This document shows positions 11,416 through 19,635 of a DNA stretch of 64,000 nt, one piece after another. The translations under genes and the position numbers were made by a program. Numbering within the stretch: the first letter of the stretch is position 1; each line of letters begins with the position of its first letter. Source of the stretch: Roseateles aquatilis. Lineage in GTDB: Bacteria > Pseudomonadota > Gammaproteobacteria > Burkholderiales > Burkholderiaceae_C. Location of the stretch: positions 62,001-126,000 of the forward strand of contig NZ_NIOF01000010.1 of NCBI RefSeq assembly GCF_002205645.1. Direction: 5' to 3'. The notes under the pieces were generated by a model. The model made no database searches. It had not been told where the DNA came from and was given only the letters and a program-made list of their open reading frames with translations.

Positions 11416-11952
11416 ATGCGCGTCCCTATCCCCACAGGCATGCGGCTTGCCCGACAAGCCGCCCTCTCGATCGCGGTCGTCTGCGCGATCGCCGCCGGTC
11501 CCGCCGTCAGCGCCGAGCCGGCGCCGATGGACCTCAAGTTCTCCCAGTTCTTCAAGACCCCGATCGGCCCGGCCGGCCTGGAGCTGTCCGAGGCGCTGCG
11601 CGGCGCCGACGGCCGCGAGGTGCGTTTGGTCGGTTACATGGTCGCCCAGGAGGACGCCAAGCCCGGCCGCTTCTGGCTGACGCCGCGCCCGGTGCGCATG
11701 AGCGAGCACGCCGACGGCGAGGCCGACGACCTGCCGGCCGCCACCGTCACCGTGCTGCTGGATCCCGCGCAGCGCGACCGCCTGATCGCCCACCGCGAGG
11801 GGCTGGTGGTGCTGACCGGCCAGCTCTCCGTCGGCCGCTTCGAGGACGAGGCCGGCCGCGTGTCCTGGGTCCGCCTGCAATTGCCGGCGGGCGCGCTGGA
11901 GGCGCGGGCCGCCGCCGCGAAGCCCGACGCGGGCTCGTCCCACAAGCATTGA
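11416..11952 (+). CDS. Exported protein of unknown function
   Basis: I do not recognise this 178-residue protein. It has a signal peptide with a hydrophobic core (about 12-31) ending in a VSAEP cleavage-like site. A compact domain of about 110 residues follows, with RLVGYMVAQE, RFWLTPRPVRMSEHADGEADDLP and LVVLTGQLSVGR segments that read as a beta-rich, OB-like fold. The final residues are HKH. A second in-frame ATG at 11440 would also leave the signal peptide intact. It precedes phoA by 85 bases on the same strand, so a shared transcript is possible. Periplasmic location is inferred from the signal peptide. Confidence 0.7.
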   Translation: MRVPIPTGMRLARQAALSIAVVCAIAAGPAVSAEPAPMDLKFSQFFKTPIGPAGLELSEALRGADGREVRLVGYMVAQEDAKPGRFWLTPRPVRMSEHADGEADDLPAATVTVLLDPAQRDRLIAHREGLVVLTGQLSVGRFEDEAGRVSWVRLQLPAGALEARAAAAKPDAGSSHKH

Positions 11953-12037
11953 AGCGGCGCAGGGGGCCACGCCCGTCGTGTCGACCGTGGCGCCGCGCTC
12001 CTCGACTTTCCAATTTCTCCGCCTTGACTGGAACCCC

Positions 12038-14083
12038 ATGAAGCACCTGCCTTCCCTGCTCGCCAGCGCCTGCGCGCTGCTGGCGCTGTCCGCGCACGCC
12101 GCGCCGACCGTCACGCGCCTGACGCCGCCCAGCGAGCTCTTCTCCAGCGGCGGGCCCGAGCCCGTCATCGCCCGCTTCCTGCCGGGCCAGCGCTTCGACC
12201 TGCAGGCCACCGTCAAGCCGGACGCCGGCCAGCGCATCACGGCCGCCCGCTTCCTGATCGACGGCAAGCCGGTCGATGCCACCGTGGCGCTGCGTGATTG
12301 CGCCGAGGGCTGCGTCAAGGGCATCAGCGCCGAGACGGCCATCGCCACCGTGCGCGCCGTCAGCCTGGAGAAGGCCGGCCGCCACGAGTTCAGCGTCGAG
12401 GCCACGCAGTCCGATGGCCAGAAGGTCAGCGCCCGCGGCAACTTCGACGTCGTCCCCTTCGCCGCGGCGATGGGCCCCAAGGTCAAGAACGTCATCATCC
12501 TGCTGGGCGACGGCATGGGCGCGGCGCAGCGCACCGCGGCGCGCATCGTCAAGGGCGGCTACGCGCAGGGCAAGGTCATCCAGCCGCTGGCGATGGACAC
12601 CTTCCCGGCCACCGCGCTGGTCAAGACCGCGTCGCTGAACTCGGTGGTCACCGACTCGTCGCCGGGCATGACGTCCTACGTCTCCGGCAACAAGAACAAC
12701 AACAATGAAGAAGGCGTCTTCCCCGACGACACCATCGATGCCTTCGACAATCCGCGCATCGAGTACCTGTCCGAGTACCTGCACCGCACGCAGGGCAAGG
12801 CGCTGGGCATCGTCACCACGGCCGACGTCTTCGACGCCACGCCGGCCGGCAACGCAGTGCACACCAGCAACCGCGGCGCGGGCACGGGCATCGTCGACCA
12901 GTTCTTCGACGACCGCTCGCGCACCGGCCTGACCGTGCTGCTGGGCGGCGGCCGCAAGTGGTTCCTGCCCGCGGGCACGCCGGGTTCCGAGCGCGCCGAC
13001 GCCAACGACTACGCGTTCTCCGCCACCGACCCGCACACGTCCGAGATCGTCAAGCGCTGGGGCGCCGCGCCGGGCGCCAAGGACAAGGGCCGCGACCTGA
13101 TCCAGGAATTCCAGGCCGCCGGCTACCGCTACGCGCCGACCAAGACCGCGCTCGAAGCGGCCACCGCCGGCGCGGGCGCGGACAAGCTGCTGGGCCTGTT
13201 CTCGTTCTCCAACATGAACGTCGCGCTCGACAAGATCGACGGCCGCCGCGGCGTCAAGAAGGGTCTGGCGGGCGGCAGCGTCGTCGACGACTACGGCTTC
13301 CCCGACCAGCCCATGCTCGACGAGATGGCGCGCGCCGCGCTGGGCACGCTGAAGAAGCAGCCCAAGGGCTTCGTGCTGATGATCGAGGGCGCCTCGATCG
13401 ACAAGCAGGCCCACAACATGGACACCGAGCGCTGGATGCTCGACACCATCGAGTTCGACCGCGCCGTGCAGGTCGCGCAGGACTTCGCCCGCGAGAACGG
13501 CGACACGCTGGTCATCGTCACCGCCGACCACGAGTGCTCCGGCGCGGCGCTGATCGGCGGCTCCATGCTGACGGACAAGGCGCTGCAGGAGGCGTCGTCC
13601 AGGAAGGGCGTCGCCAACTTGCGCGACAAGGTCGTGGGCGTGTACGAGAAGGCCGGCTTCCCGCGCTACCGCGTCGCGGCGGACGGTTATCCGGAAGCGA
13701 CGGACATCGACTACCGCCTGCTGGTGGGGTACGGCGCCAACGCGGACCGCTACGAAGACTGGCGCACCAACAACACGCCGCTGCGTGACTCGCAGCAGCC
13801 GATGGCCAAGGCCGAGCCGCTGAAGTGGTACCCGGCCAACCCATCCGAGCGCGACGACGCGCTGGGCGAGTTCCTGGTCACCGGCCAGGTGCCCGGCGAG
13901 TCGGCGGTCCACACCGCGACAGACATCCCGCTGTCGGCCTTCGGCCCCGGCGCGCTGGCGTTTACCGGCGTGATCGACAACACCGACGTGTTCTTCAAGC
14001 TGGTGCAGGCGGTGGTCAAGGGCACGACGGCCCCGGCCGACGCGACGGGCGCGAAGCGGCCGGCCAAGGTCGCGGGCAAGTGA
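12038..14083 (+). CDS. phoA: Alkaline phosphatase
   Basis: This periplasmic metallo-phosphomonoesterase releases phosphate from organic esters. The 681-residue protein has a signal peptide (1-21, ending SAHAA). A non-catalytic N-terminal region of about 120 residues precedes the catalytic domain. Metal and catalytic motifs are LLGDGMG (D158), the nucleophile region TDSSPGM (S207), IEGASIDKQAH, and TADHECSG. It is longer than E. coli PhoA because of the N-terminal region and loops, including an Asn-rich stretch near 219-223. The start at 12038 was preferred over an upstream in-frame start at 11978 because the signal peptide begins there. No PHO box was identified. Confidence 0.92.
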   Translation: MKHLPSLLASACALLALSAHAAPTVTRLTPPSELFSSGGPEPVIARFLPGQRFDLQATVKPDAGQRITAARFLIDGKPVDATVALRDCAEGCVKGISAETAIATVRAVSLEKAGRHEFSVEATQSDGQKVSARGNFDVVPFAAAMGPKVKNVIILLGDGMGAAQRTAARIVKGGYAQGKVIQPLAMDTFPATALVKTASLNSVVTDSSPGMTSYVSGNKNNNNEEGVFPDDTIDAFDNPRIEYLSEYLHRTQGKALGIVTTADVFDATPAGNAVHTSNRGAGTGIVDQFFDDRSRTGLTVLLGGGRKWFLPAGTPGSERADANDYAFSATDPHTSEIVKRWGAAPGAKDKGRDLIQEFQAAGYRYAPTKTALEAATAGAGADKLLGLFSFSNMNVALDKIDGRRGVKKGLAGGSVVDDYGFPDQPMLDEMARAALGTLKKQPKGFVLMIEGASIDKQAHNMDTERWMLDTIEFDRAVQVAQDFARENGDTLVIVTADHECSGAALIGGSMLTDKALQEASSRKGVANLRDKVVGVYEKAGFPRYRVAADGYPEATDIDYRLLVGYGANADRYEDWRTNNTPLRDSQQPMAKAEPLKWYPANPSERDDALGEFLVTGQVPGESAVHTATDIPLSAFGPGALAFTGVIDNTDVFFKLVQAVVKGTTAPADATGAKRPAKVAGK

Positions 14084-14144
14084 GCATCGGCGACGGCCGT
14101 CGGACTCGCGCCTGACACCGGGCGCAAGAAGACAGGCGAGTGAC

Positions 14145-14168
14145 GAGGAGGCCCCGCGGGGCCTCCTC
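14145..14168. terminator. Perfect palindromic hairpin after phoA
   Basis: The 24 bases form a perfect palindrome (GAGGAGGCCCC, GC, GGGGCCTCCTC) 61 bases after the phoA stop codon. The position fits a transcription end, but the following bases (TCGTTGG) are not a proper U-tract, so termination efficiency is uncertain. Confidence 0.45.
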
Positions 14169-14329
14169 TCGTTGGGGGGCCGCGTCAATGTCGCGCCCCT
14201 ATGATTCCGGGCGGCGCCGCGTCCCCGTTGCCAGGGATCGGTCCGCAGGACTCGCCGCGACCGTGGGGTGTTCCTCGGACCTGCCCTGCGACGCCAATCG
14301 GAGCGCGGCCGACGATTTCAGGAGTCCTC

Positions 14330-14785
14330 ATGAGAGCAGTGCTGATCCTCATCGCCGTGGGCGTGCTCGCGGCCGCCGGCTGGAAATACCAGGACGAGAT
14401 CCCGTTCCTGCGCGACGCGCGGGCGACGCTCGCGCCCAAGCTCAAGCTCGACGACATCCCCTCGCTGACGCGCGTGGCCGAGACCCGACCGACCGACGGC
14501 GGCGCGCGCGACACGGGCTCCGGCGCGCCGGCCGCCGCCAACGGTCTGCGCCGTTGCATGCAGAACGGCACCACGCTCTACACCAACGAGGCCGCCTGCC
14601 CCCCGGGCAGCAAGGAGGTCGCGGTGAAGGGCGGATCGGTCTCCGTGGTGCCCGCCTTCAAGCCGCCGCCCGCGCCGCCCTCCGCGAGCGGCAGCGCCAG
14701 CGGGATTCCGAATGCGCGCGATCTGCTCGCGCCCAAGGACGGCACGCTGCACGAGAAGATGATGGAGCGGAACTCCGGCGGCTGA
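14330..14785 (+). CDS. Small exported or membrane-anchored protein, DUF4124-like
   Basis: The 151-residue protein has an N-terminal hydrophobic helix (about 3-17) that is either a signal peptide or an anchor. Near 75-95 it carries RRCMQNGTTLYTNEAACPPG, a two-cysteine motif like that of DUF4124 domains. Proline/serine-rich sequence and a charged tail follow. No enzymatic motif is visible. The start at 14330 has AGGAG about six bases upstream. It converges with the outer membrane efflux gene, with 13 bases between their ends. Confidence 0.7.
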   Translation: MRAVLILIAVGVLAAAGWKYQDEIPFLRDARATLAPKLKLDDIPSLTRVAETRPTDGGARDTGSGAPAAANGLRRCMQNGTTLYTNEAACPPGSKEVAVKGGSVSVVPAFKPPPAPPSASGSASGIPNARDLLAPKDGTLHEKMMERNSGG

Positions 14786-14798
14786 CGTCGTCGGACGT

Positions 14799-16235
14799 TC
14801 AGGGCGGCGGGGCGCTCCGCCAGCCGCCGCCCAGCGCGCGCACCAGCGCCAGGCGATTGTCCAGCTCGCTCTGGCGCAGCCGGATCAGGTCGTTGTCCTG
14901 CGCGAAGAGATTGCGCTGCGCATCCAGCTCCTCCAGGTAGCTCGCGTAGCCGGCCTCGTAGCGATCGTGCGCGTACTGCAGCGACCGCGCCAGCACCTCG
15001 CGCCGCTCGCGCGCGAAACGCAGCTGCCGGTCCAGTCGTTCGATGCCGGCCAGCGCGTTCTCGACCTCGGTGATCGCAGTCAGCACCCGACCGCGATAGG
15101 CGTAGGCCGCCTGATCCCGCTGCGCGGTCGCCGTGTCGAACTGCGCCCGCAGCCGGCCGGCGTCGAACAGCGGCGCAAGCACGCTGCCGCCGATGCTCCA
15201 GACCCGGATCGGGTCGTAGTCCAGCGCGGCGACATACAGCTTGCCGGCGGAGGCGGCGAACGAGATCTGCGGCATGAAGGCCGCTCGCCGCCCGGCCAGC
15301 GTGGCATCGCTCGCGGCCAGCGTGAGCGCGGCCTGGGCCAGGTCGGGACGCCGTTCGAGCAGCGCGGACGGCAGCACCGTCGGGGGTACCGGCAGCGCCA
15401 GGTCCTCGAACGGCTTACCGCGCGGCAGGTCGCCCGGCTGCTGGCCGGTGAGCTGCGCCAGCGCGTTTTCCTGGCGCCGGATCGCCAACTCCAGGTTGGG
15501 CACGGCTTGCGCGACCGAGGCGTACTCGGCCTGCGCCTGGGTCAGTTGCAACTGCGAGATGTAGCCGGTGCGGGCCTGGTCCTGCGCCAGCCGCAACGCC
15601 TCGGCGCGCGAGTCCAGCGTGCGCTTGGACAGCGCCAGCTGCGACTCCAGCCCCAGCAGCGCGATGTAGGACTGCACCGTGGTCGCGGCCAGGCTCAACG
15701 CCGCGCCGTCGCGATCGGCCTGGCTGGCGGCGACGCGCAGCCGCGCCGCGCGGGTCAGCGCGCCCAGGCGGTCCCACAGGTCCAGCTCCCACGACGCGGA
15801 CAGCCCCGGCTGCAGGATGTGCGATTCCGAGATGCCCGTCGTCTGCAGCGTGCGCGACCCCTGCGCCGCGAAGGTCGCGTTCAGTTGCGGACCTTCGGCG
15901 GCGGCGCTCGCGGAGAGCGCCGCCCGGGCCTCGTCCAGGCGGGCGCCGGCGAGCAGCAGGTCGTTGTTGTGGGCGAGCGCGCGGTCGACCAGCGCGTCCA
16001 TCACCGGGTCGCCGAAGTCGCGCCACCAGTCGCCGCGCAACGCGGCGGGCGCGTCGGCGCCGGACGCCGCGGCGTCCGCGGGCCGGGGCGCCGACGCCGG
16101 CGAGTCGGACGAGACCGGCTGCTCCCGCCACGACGCCGGCATGTCCACCCGAGACGCGTCCGGCGGCGCGCGCAGGGCCGGCGCGCATCCCGCGAGCAGG
16201 ACGGCGGAGGCGATCAGCGACAGACGACGCCTCAT
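14799..16235 (-). CDS. Outer membrane efflux lipoprotein, NodT/OprM family
   Basis: The 478-residue TolC-like outer membrane factor forms the exit duct of a tripartite efflux pump. The N-terminus is a lipoprotein signal with lipobox LLAGC (lipidated C17). Two repeated long-helical OEP domains follow, rich in A-A-R-L and coiled-coil patterns (about 85-270 and 290-470). The start at 16235 makes an ATGA overlap with the HlyD stop and places the lipobox correctly; an in-frame start 24 bases upstream is less likely. It is the last gene of the MFS-HlyD-OMF operon, and its partners are probably those two. Confidence 0.92.
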   Translation of the reverse strand: MRRRLSLIASAVLLAGCAPALRAPPDASRVDMPASWREQPVSSDSPASAPRPADAAASGADAPAALRGDWWRDFGDPVMDALVDRALAHNNDLLLAGARLDEARAALSASAAAEGPQLNATFAAQGSRTLQTTGISESHILQPGLSASWELDLWDRLGALTRAARLRVAASQADRDGAALSLAATTVQSYIALLGLESQLALSKRTLDSRAEALRLAQDQARTGYISQLQLTQAQAEYASVAQAVPNLELAIRRQENALAQLTGQQPGDLPRGKPFEDLALPVPPTVLPSALLERRPDLAQAALTLAASDATLAGRRAAFMPQISFAASAGKLYVAALDYDPIRVWSIGGSVLAPLFDAGRLRAQFDTATAQRDQAAYAYRGRVLTAITEVENALAGIERLDRQLRFARERREVLARSLQYAHDRYEAGYASYLEELDAQRNLFAQDNDLIRLRQSELDNRLALVRALGGGWRSAPPP

Positions 16236-17707
16236 CGCGATGCTCCGGACGCGGGCCATGAAGAAGCCAAAGGGGCCAAGGGCGTCGATGACGCTGGCGC
16301 AGGTGCAGGTGAAGGTGAAGGTGAAGGTGAAGGTGAAGGCTTGGGCGTGGGCGTGGGCGTGGCTGCCAACGGAGACGCGGGCGCCGGCGCGGACGCCGAG
16401 GTCGCCACCGTCACCACCACGGACATGCCGGGGCGCAGCCGCTCCAGCGCCGGCTGGTCGGCATCGAGCGCGATTCGCACCGGCAGCCGCTGCACGACCT
16501 TCGTGAAGTTGCCGGTCGCGTTATCGGCCTTGAGCACCGCGAACTCCGATCCCGTGGCCGGCGCGATCTGCTGCACCCGGCCGGTGAAGCGCACGCCCTT
16601 CAGCGCGTCCGCCTTGAAGCTGACCGCCTGCCCCAGCTGCATGCGGCCGGTCTGCGTCTCCTTGAAGTTGGCCACCACCCAGAGCTGGCGCGGCACCAGG
16701 AACAGCAGTTGCGACCCGGCGCTGACGTATTGCCCCAGCCGCACCGAGACCTCGCTGACCTGCCCGTCCGCGGGCGCGCGGATGACGGTGTTGGAGAGGT
16801 TGATGCGCGCCGTCGCCAGTTGGGCGTCCGCCGCCTGCACTTGCGCGTGCAGGCCGCCGCGGCTGACGGTGGTGGCCTTGATGCGTTCCTCGCCGATGCG
16901 GATGTCGGCCCTGGCCTTTTCGACGTTGGCGGAGGCCAGCCGGTTGCTGGCGCGGACGCGGTCGCGCTCGTTCAGCGACACGGACCCGCGCCCGGCGAGG
17001 TCCTCCACGCGAGCCAGTTCCGCGTTGGAGCGCGCCAGCTCGCCCTCCGCCGAGGCCAGCGTGGCGCGCGCCGCCGCCAGCGTCGCCTGGTTCTGTGCCT
17101 GCGTCTGGTCGAAGTTGTCGAACTGCGCCGCCGCATTGGCGCGCTGCGCCTCGGCCTGCGCGACGGCGGCGGCGTAGAGCCGGTCGTCGATGCGCACCAG
17201 CGGCTGGCCGGCCCTCACCTGTTCGAAGTCCTTCACCAGCACCTCCACGACGTAGCCGTTGACCTGCGGCGACAGCACGGTCACGGCGCCGCGCACGTAG
17301 GCGTTGTCGGTGGTCTCGTCGCTGGTGTCGAAGGGGCCGAGCTCCCACGCGCGCAGGATCAGCGTCACGCCCACCAGCGCGACCAGCGCCATCACGATGA
17401 TCGACGTCGTCGAGGCCTTCAGGTACTTCGGCGGCGACGAGGGCGAGGCCGGCGGCGCGGCGGCGGACGCGGAGGCCGAGGGGGGCGAGGGCGGCATCGT
17501 CGTCCCGGCGCCTTCGCCGTCGGTCGGCAGCGGCAGGTTGGTGTCGGCCGTGCCGGTGGCGGACGAGGCCGTCGCCATGCCTTGCGGGACCGGTGGCGAC
17601 GGATAACCCGGCGGGTGCGCCACGGGAGCCGCGGCAGGCGATGCGGCGGGCGATGCTGCGGGCGGCGCGGGGCGGCCGGGATCGGAGGGAGGCGGCGCGT
17701 TGCTCAT
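16232..17707 (-). CDS. HlyD/EmrA-family membrane fusion protein
   Basis: The 491-residue periplasmic adaptor links the MFS exporter to the outer membrane duct. A long Pro/Ala/Ser cytosolic N-terminus (about 1-95) is followed by a single transmembrane helix (about 102-120). The biotinyl-lipoyl half-motif follows (VRGAVTVLSPQVNGYV), then alpha-helical hairpin repeats (about 175-275), the second lipoyl half (VIRAPADGQVSEVSV) and a beta barrel. The C-terminal 55 residues are a degenerate PT/PS/PA repeat encoded by tandem hexanucleotides. The start codon overlaps the MFS stop (ATGA, 17704-17707). EmrA-type family assignment is firm; the drug profile is unknown. Confidence 0.92.
   Translation of the reverse strand: MSNAPPPSDPGRPAPPAASPAASPAAAPVAHPPGYPSPPVPQGMATASSATGTADTNLPLPTDGEGAGTTMPPSPPSASASAAAPPASPSSPPKYLKASTTSIIVMALVALVGVTLILRAWELGPFDTSDETTDNAYVRGAVTVLSPQVNGYVVEVLVKDFEQVRAGQPLVRIDDRLYAAAVAQAEAQRANAAAQFDNFDQTQAQNQATLAAARATLASAEGELARSNAELARVEDLAGRGSVSLNERDRVRASNRLASANVEKARADIRIGEERIKATTVSRGGLHAQVQAADAQLATARINLSNTVIRAPADGQVSEVSVRLGQYVSAGSQLLFLVPRQLWVVANFKETQTGRMQLGQAVSFKADALKGVRFTGRVQQIAPATGSEFAVLKADNATGNFTKVVQRLPVRIALDADQPALERLRPGMSVVVTVATSASAPAPASPLAATPTPTPKPSPSPSPSPSPAPAPASSTPLAPLASSWPASGASR
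16302..16360. repeat. Tandem hexanucleotide repeat within the HlyD C-terminus
   Basis: On the plus strand GGTGAA is repeated exactly five times (16308-16337), followed after six bases by three exact copies of GGGCGT (16343-16360). On the coding strand these give alternating Pro-Ser and Pro-Thr dipeptides. Because the unit is six bases, copy-number change would alter tail length without a frameshift. Confidence 0.85.
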
Positions 17708-19437
17708 GGTCGTGCGGGCGGCGGCTGCGCCGGTTGGATCGACAAGGGGGCGGCCGTGGGCGCGGGTCGCGTGGACGCGGCCACGAGGGTGGCCGCGCGG
17801 CGCCGGTCGAGCCGCTTGACCAGCGCGGTGCGGCCGAGCAGCGCCAGCAGCCACAGCAGGAAGGCGACGGCGGTCATCGCACTGAACATGAAGACGTCGT
17901 TGTAGGCGCGGACGTTGGACTCGCGCCGGGCCACCTGCGCGAGTTGCGCGGCGCCTTGCGCCGACCGCAGCACCGGGTCCCCGATCACGCCGCCCAGCGC
18001 CGCGGCCTGCTGCGCCACGCGCGTCGCCACCTGCGGATCGGTGCGGTCCATCGTCGCCACCAGGGAGGCGGAGTATTCGTGCTCCCGGTACAGCTGGTAG
18101 GTGTTCAGCACCGCGGAGCCGACCAGCCCGCCCATCGTCTGCGTCACCGAGAACATCACCGAGAACGTCACCATGTAGGCCGGCCCGTTCTTGAGCGCCT
18201 GGCCGATGCCGATCAGCATCAGCGGCCCCATGAACATGCCGGCGCCGATGGACAGCAGGAACTGGCTCAGGAAGAAATCGTGCGGCCGGTCGAGGCTGGT
18301 GCGGTGGTGGTCCAGCAGACCGGCGATCGCGAACAACACGATGGACAGCAGGATCTGCGGCACCATCGTCCTGGGTGTGAAGCTCAGCGAGCAGGCCACC
18401 ATGCCGATCACCATGCCCGCCAGCACGATCGCGAACAGCGGCTGCAGCTGGTCCGGCCCCATGCCCTGCGCGCGCAGGAAGCTGACGGCGCCAACCGACT
18501 GCTCGGCGGTCAGGAAGCGCAGGATCATGCCCCCGATGACAAAGCGCAGCGTCGTGCCGTTGAAGAACCAGCGCGTCTGGATCAGCGGGTTGGCGCGGTG
18601 ATGCTCGATGAATACCGCGGCCACGATCAGCAGCAGCGCCGCCATCAGCAGCCAGGCCAGCCAGGGCGCGTCGGTCCACCAGTGCAGGTAGCCCTGCACC
18701 AGCACCGCGCAGATCATCGCCACGGCGGGCGCGATCAGCGCGAAGCTCAGGAAGTCCAGCGGCTCGAAGACCTTGATCTGCACGCCCGGCGGCAGTTTCA
18801 GCACGACGACGGCGGCGAAGCTGCACAGCGCCAGGCCGGCCTCGAACAGGTACAGGTTGTGCCAGGAGCCGCCGCCCTGGTCGAGCAGCGCCGGGGAGAC
18901 GACCCAGGCCAGCGGGGCGGCCAGTTGGCCGATGCCCACGCCGATCACCATCATCTTGCCGGTGTGGGTGCGGGGCATGCTCTGCAGCATGTAGAGCAGG
19001 CACAGTGTCGAGCAAGCCGCGCCGGCCAGGCCGCTGGCGGCGCGCACGATCAGCGTGGTGGCGAAGGTGCCGACGAACAGGTGCAGGACGGTCAACACCG
19101 CGTAGACCCCCAGGCCGATCTCCGCGAACCAGCGCATGCCGAATTGCTGTCGGCACTTGAAGACGAGCAGGTTGGCGGTGACGTTCACCATCACGTAGGC
19201 CGCGGAGATCCAGGCGCCCTCGGACGGCGTCAACCCGAGCTGCCCCTGCAGCACCTGCAGGTTGGCGGTGACCAGGCCGTTGCCCAGCGCGCCGGTGATG
19301 CCCACCAGGATGGCCACCAGCGCATACGCGAGCCGCCGCCACGGCGGATGCCACGGCATGGAGGGAGAGCCCGGCATGCTGGGCTTCTCGTGCTCCTGCC
19401 AGTCGGGGACCGGCTTCAGATAAGGCGGTGTGGCCAC
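17704..19437 (-). CDS. MFS drug exporter, DHA2 (EmrB/QacA-like) family
   Basis: The 577-residue inner membrane protein has about 14 hydrophobic helices, fitting the DHA2 family of proton antiporters. It starts after a cytosolic N-terminus of about 35 residues with WRRLAYALVAILVGITGALG. Loop motifs include LTPSEGAWISAAYVMVNVTANLL. It is the first gene of an operon with HlyD-type and TolC-type partners and so exports substrates directly across both membranes. The predicted start is GTG at 19437 with GGAG 12 bases upstream, a rather long spacing. Later ATGs at residues 21 and 27 remain possible. No adjacent regulator is present. Confidence 0.9.
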   Translation of the reverse strand: MATPPYLKPVPDWQEHEKPSMPGSPSMPWHPPWRRLAYALVAILVGITGALGNGLVTANLQVLQGQLGLTPSEGAWISAAYVMVNVTANLLVFKCRQQFGMRWFAEIGLGVYAVLTVLHLFVGTFATTLIVRAASGLAGAACSTLCLLYMLQSMPRTHTGKMMVIGVGIGQLAAPLAWVVSPALLDQGGGSWHNLYLFEAGLALCSFAAVVVLKLPPGVQIKVFEPLDFLSFALIAPAVAMICAVLVQGYLHWWTDAPWLAWLLMAALLLIVAAVFIEHHRANPLIQTRWFFNGTTLRFVIGGMILRFLTAEQSVGAVSFLRAQGMGPDQLQPLFAIVLAGMVIGMVACSLSFTPRTMVPQILLSIVLFAIAGLLDHHRTSLDRPHDFFLSQFLLSIGAGMFMGPLMLIGIGQALKNGPAYMVTFSVMFSVTQTMGGLVGSAVLNTYQLYREHEYSASLVATMDRTDPQVATRVAQQAAALGGVIGDPVLRSAQGAAQLAQVARRESNVRAYNDVFMFSAMTAVAFLLWLLALLGRTALVKRLDRRRAATLVAASTRPAPTAAPLSIQPAQPPPARP

Positions 19438-19635
19438 GGCGGTGTCGCTGCTCCAGTCCCCGCAGGATGATCCCGCGAGGGCATGACGAGGGTCAGGACT
19501 TGCACCGATGGCCGTGGCGCGAGACCGGCGGCGGATCGGCGCGGGATCGGGGCATTATTCAGCAGGGCGGGGACGGGAGGTCCGCCTCCATCGGGGCGAG
19601 TGATGGGTCCGTCCGCTCAACGCCGCCCGAGCGAC

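Noticed and set aside
14145-14168. Strong intrinsic terminator after phoA
   Set aside because: The palindrome is perfect but lacks a U-tract. It is listed only as a low-confidence terminator.
17708-19354. Upstream extension of the HlyD gene into a 1040-codon protein
   Set aside because: The extension is the wrong frame of the MFS gene. The ATGA overlap at 17704-17707 gives a proper HlyD start.
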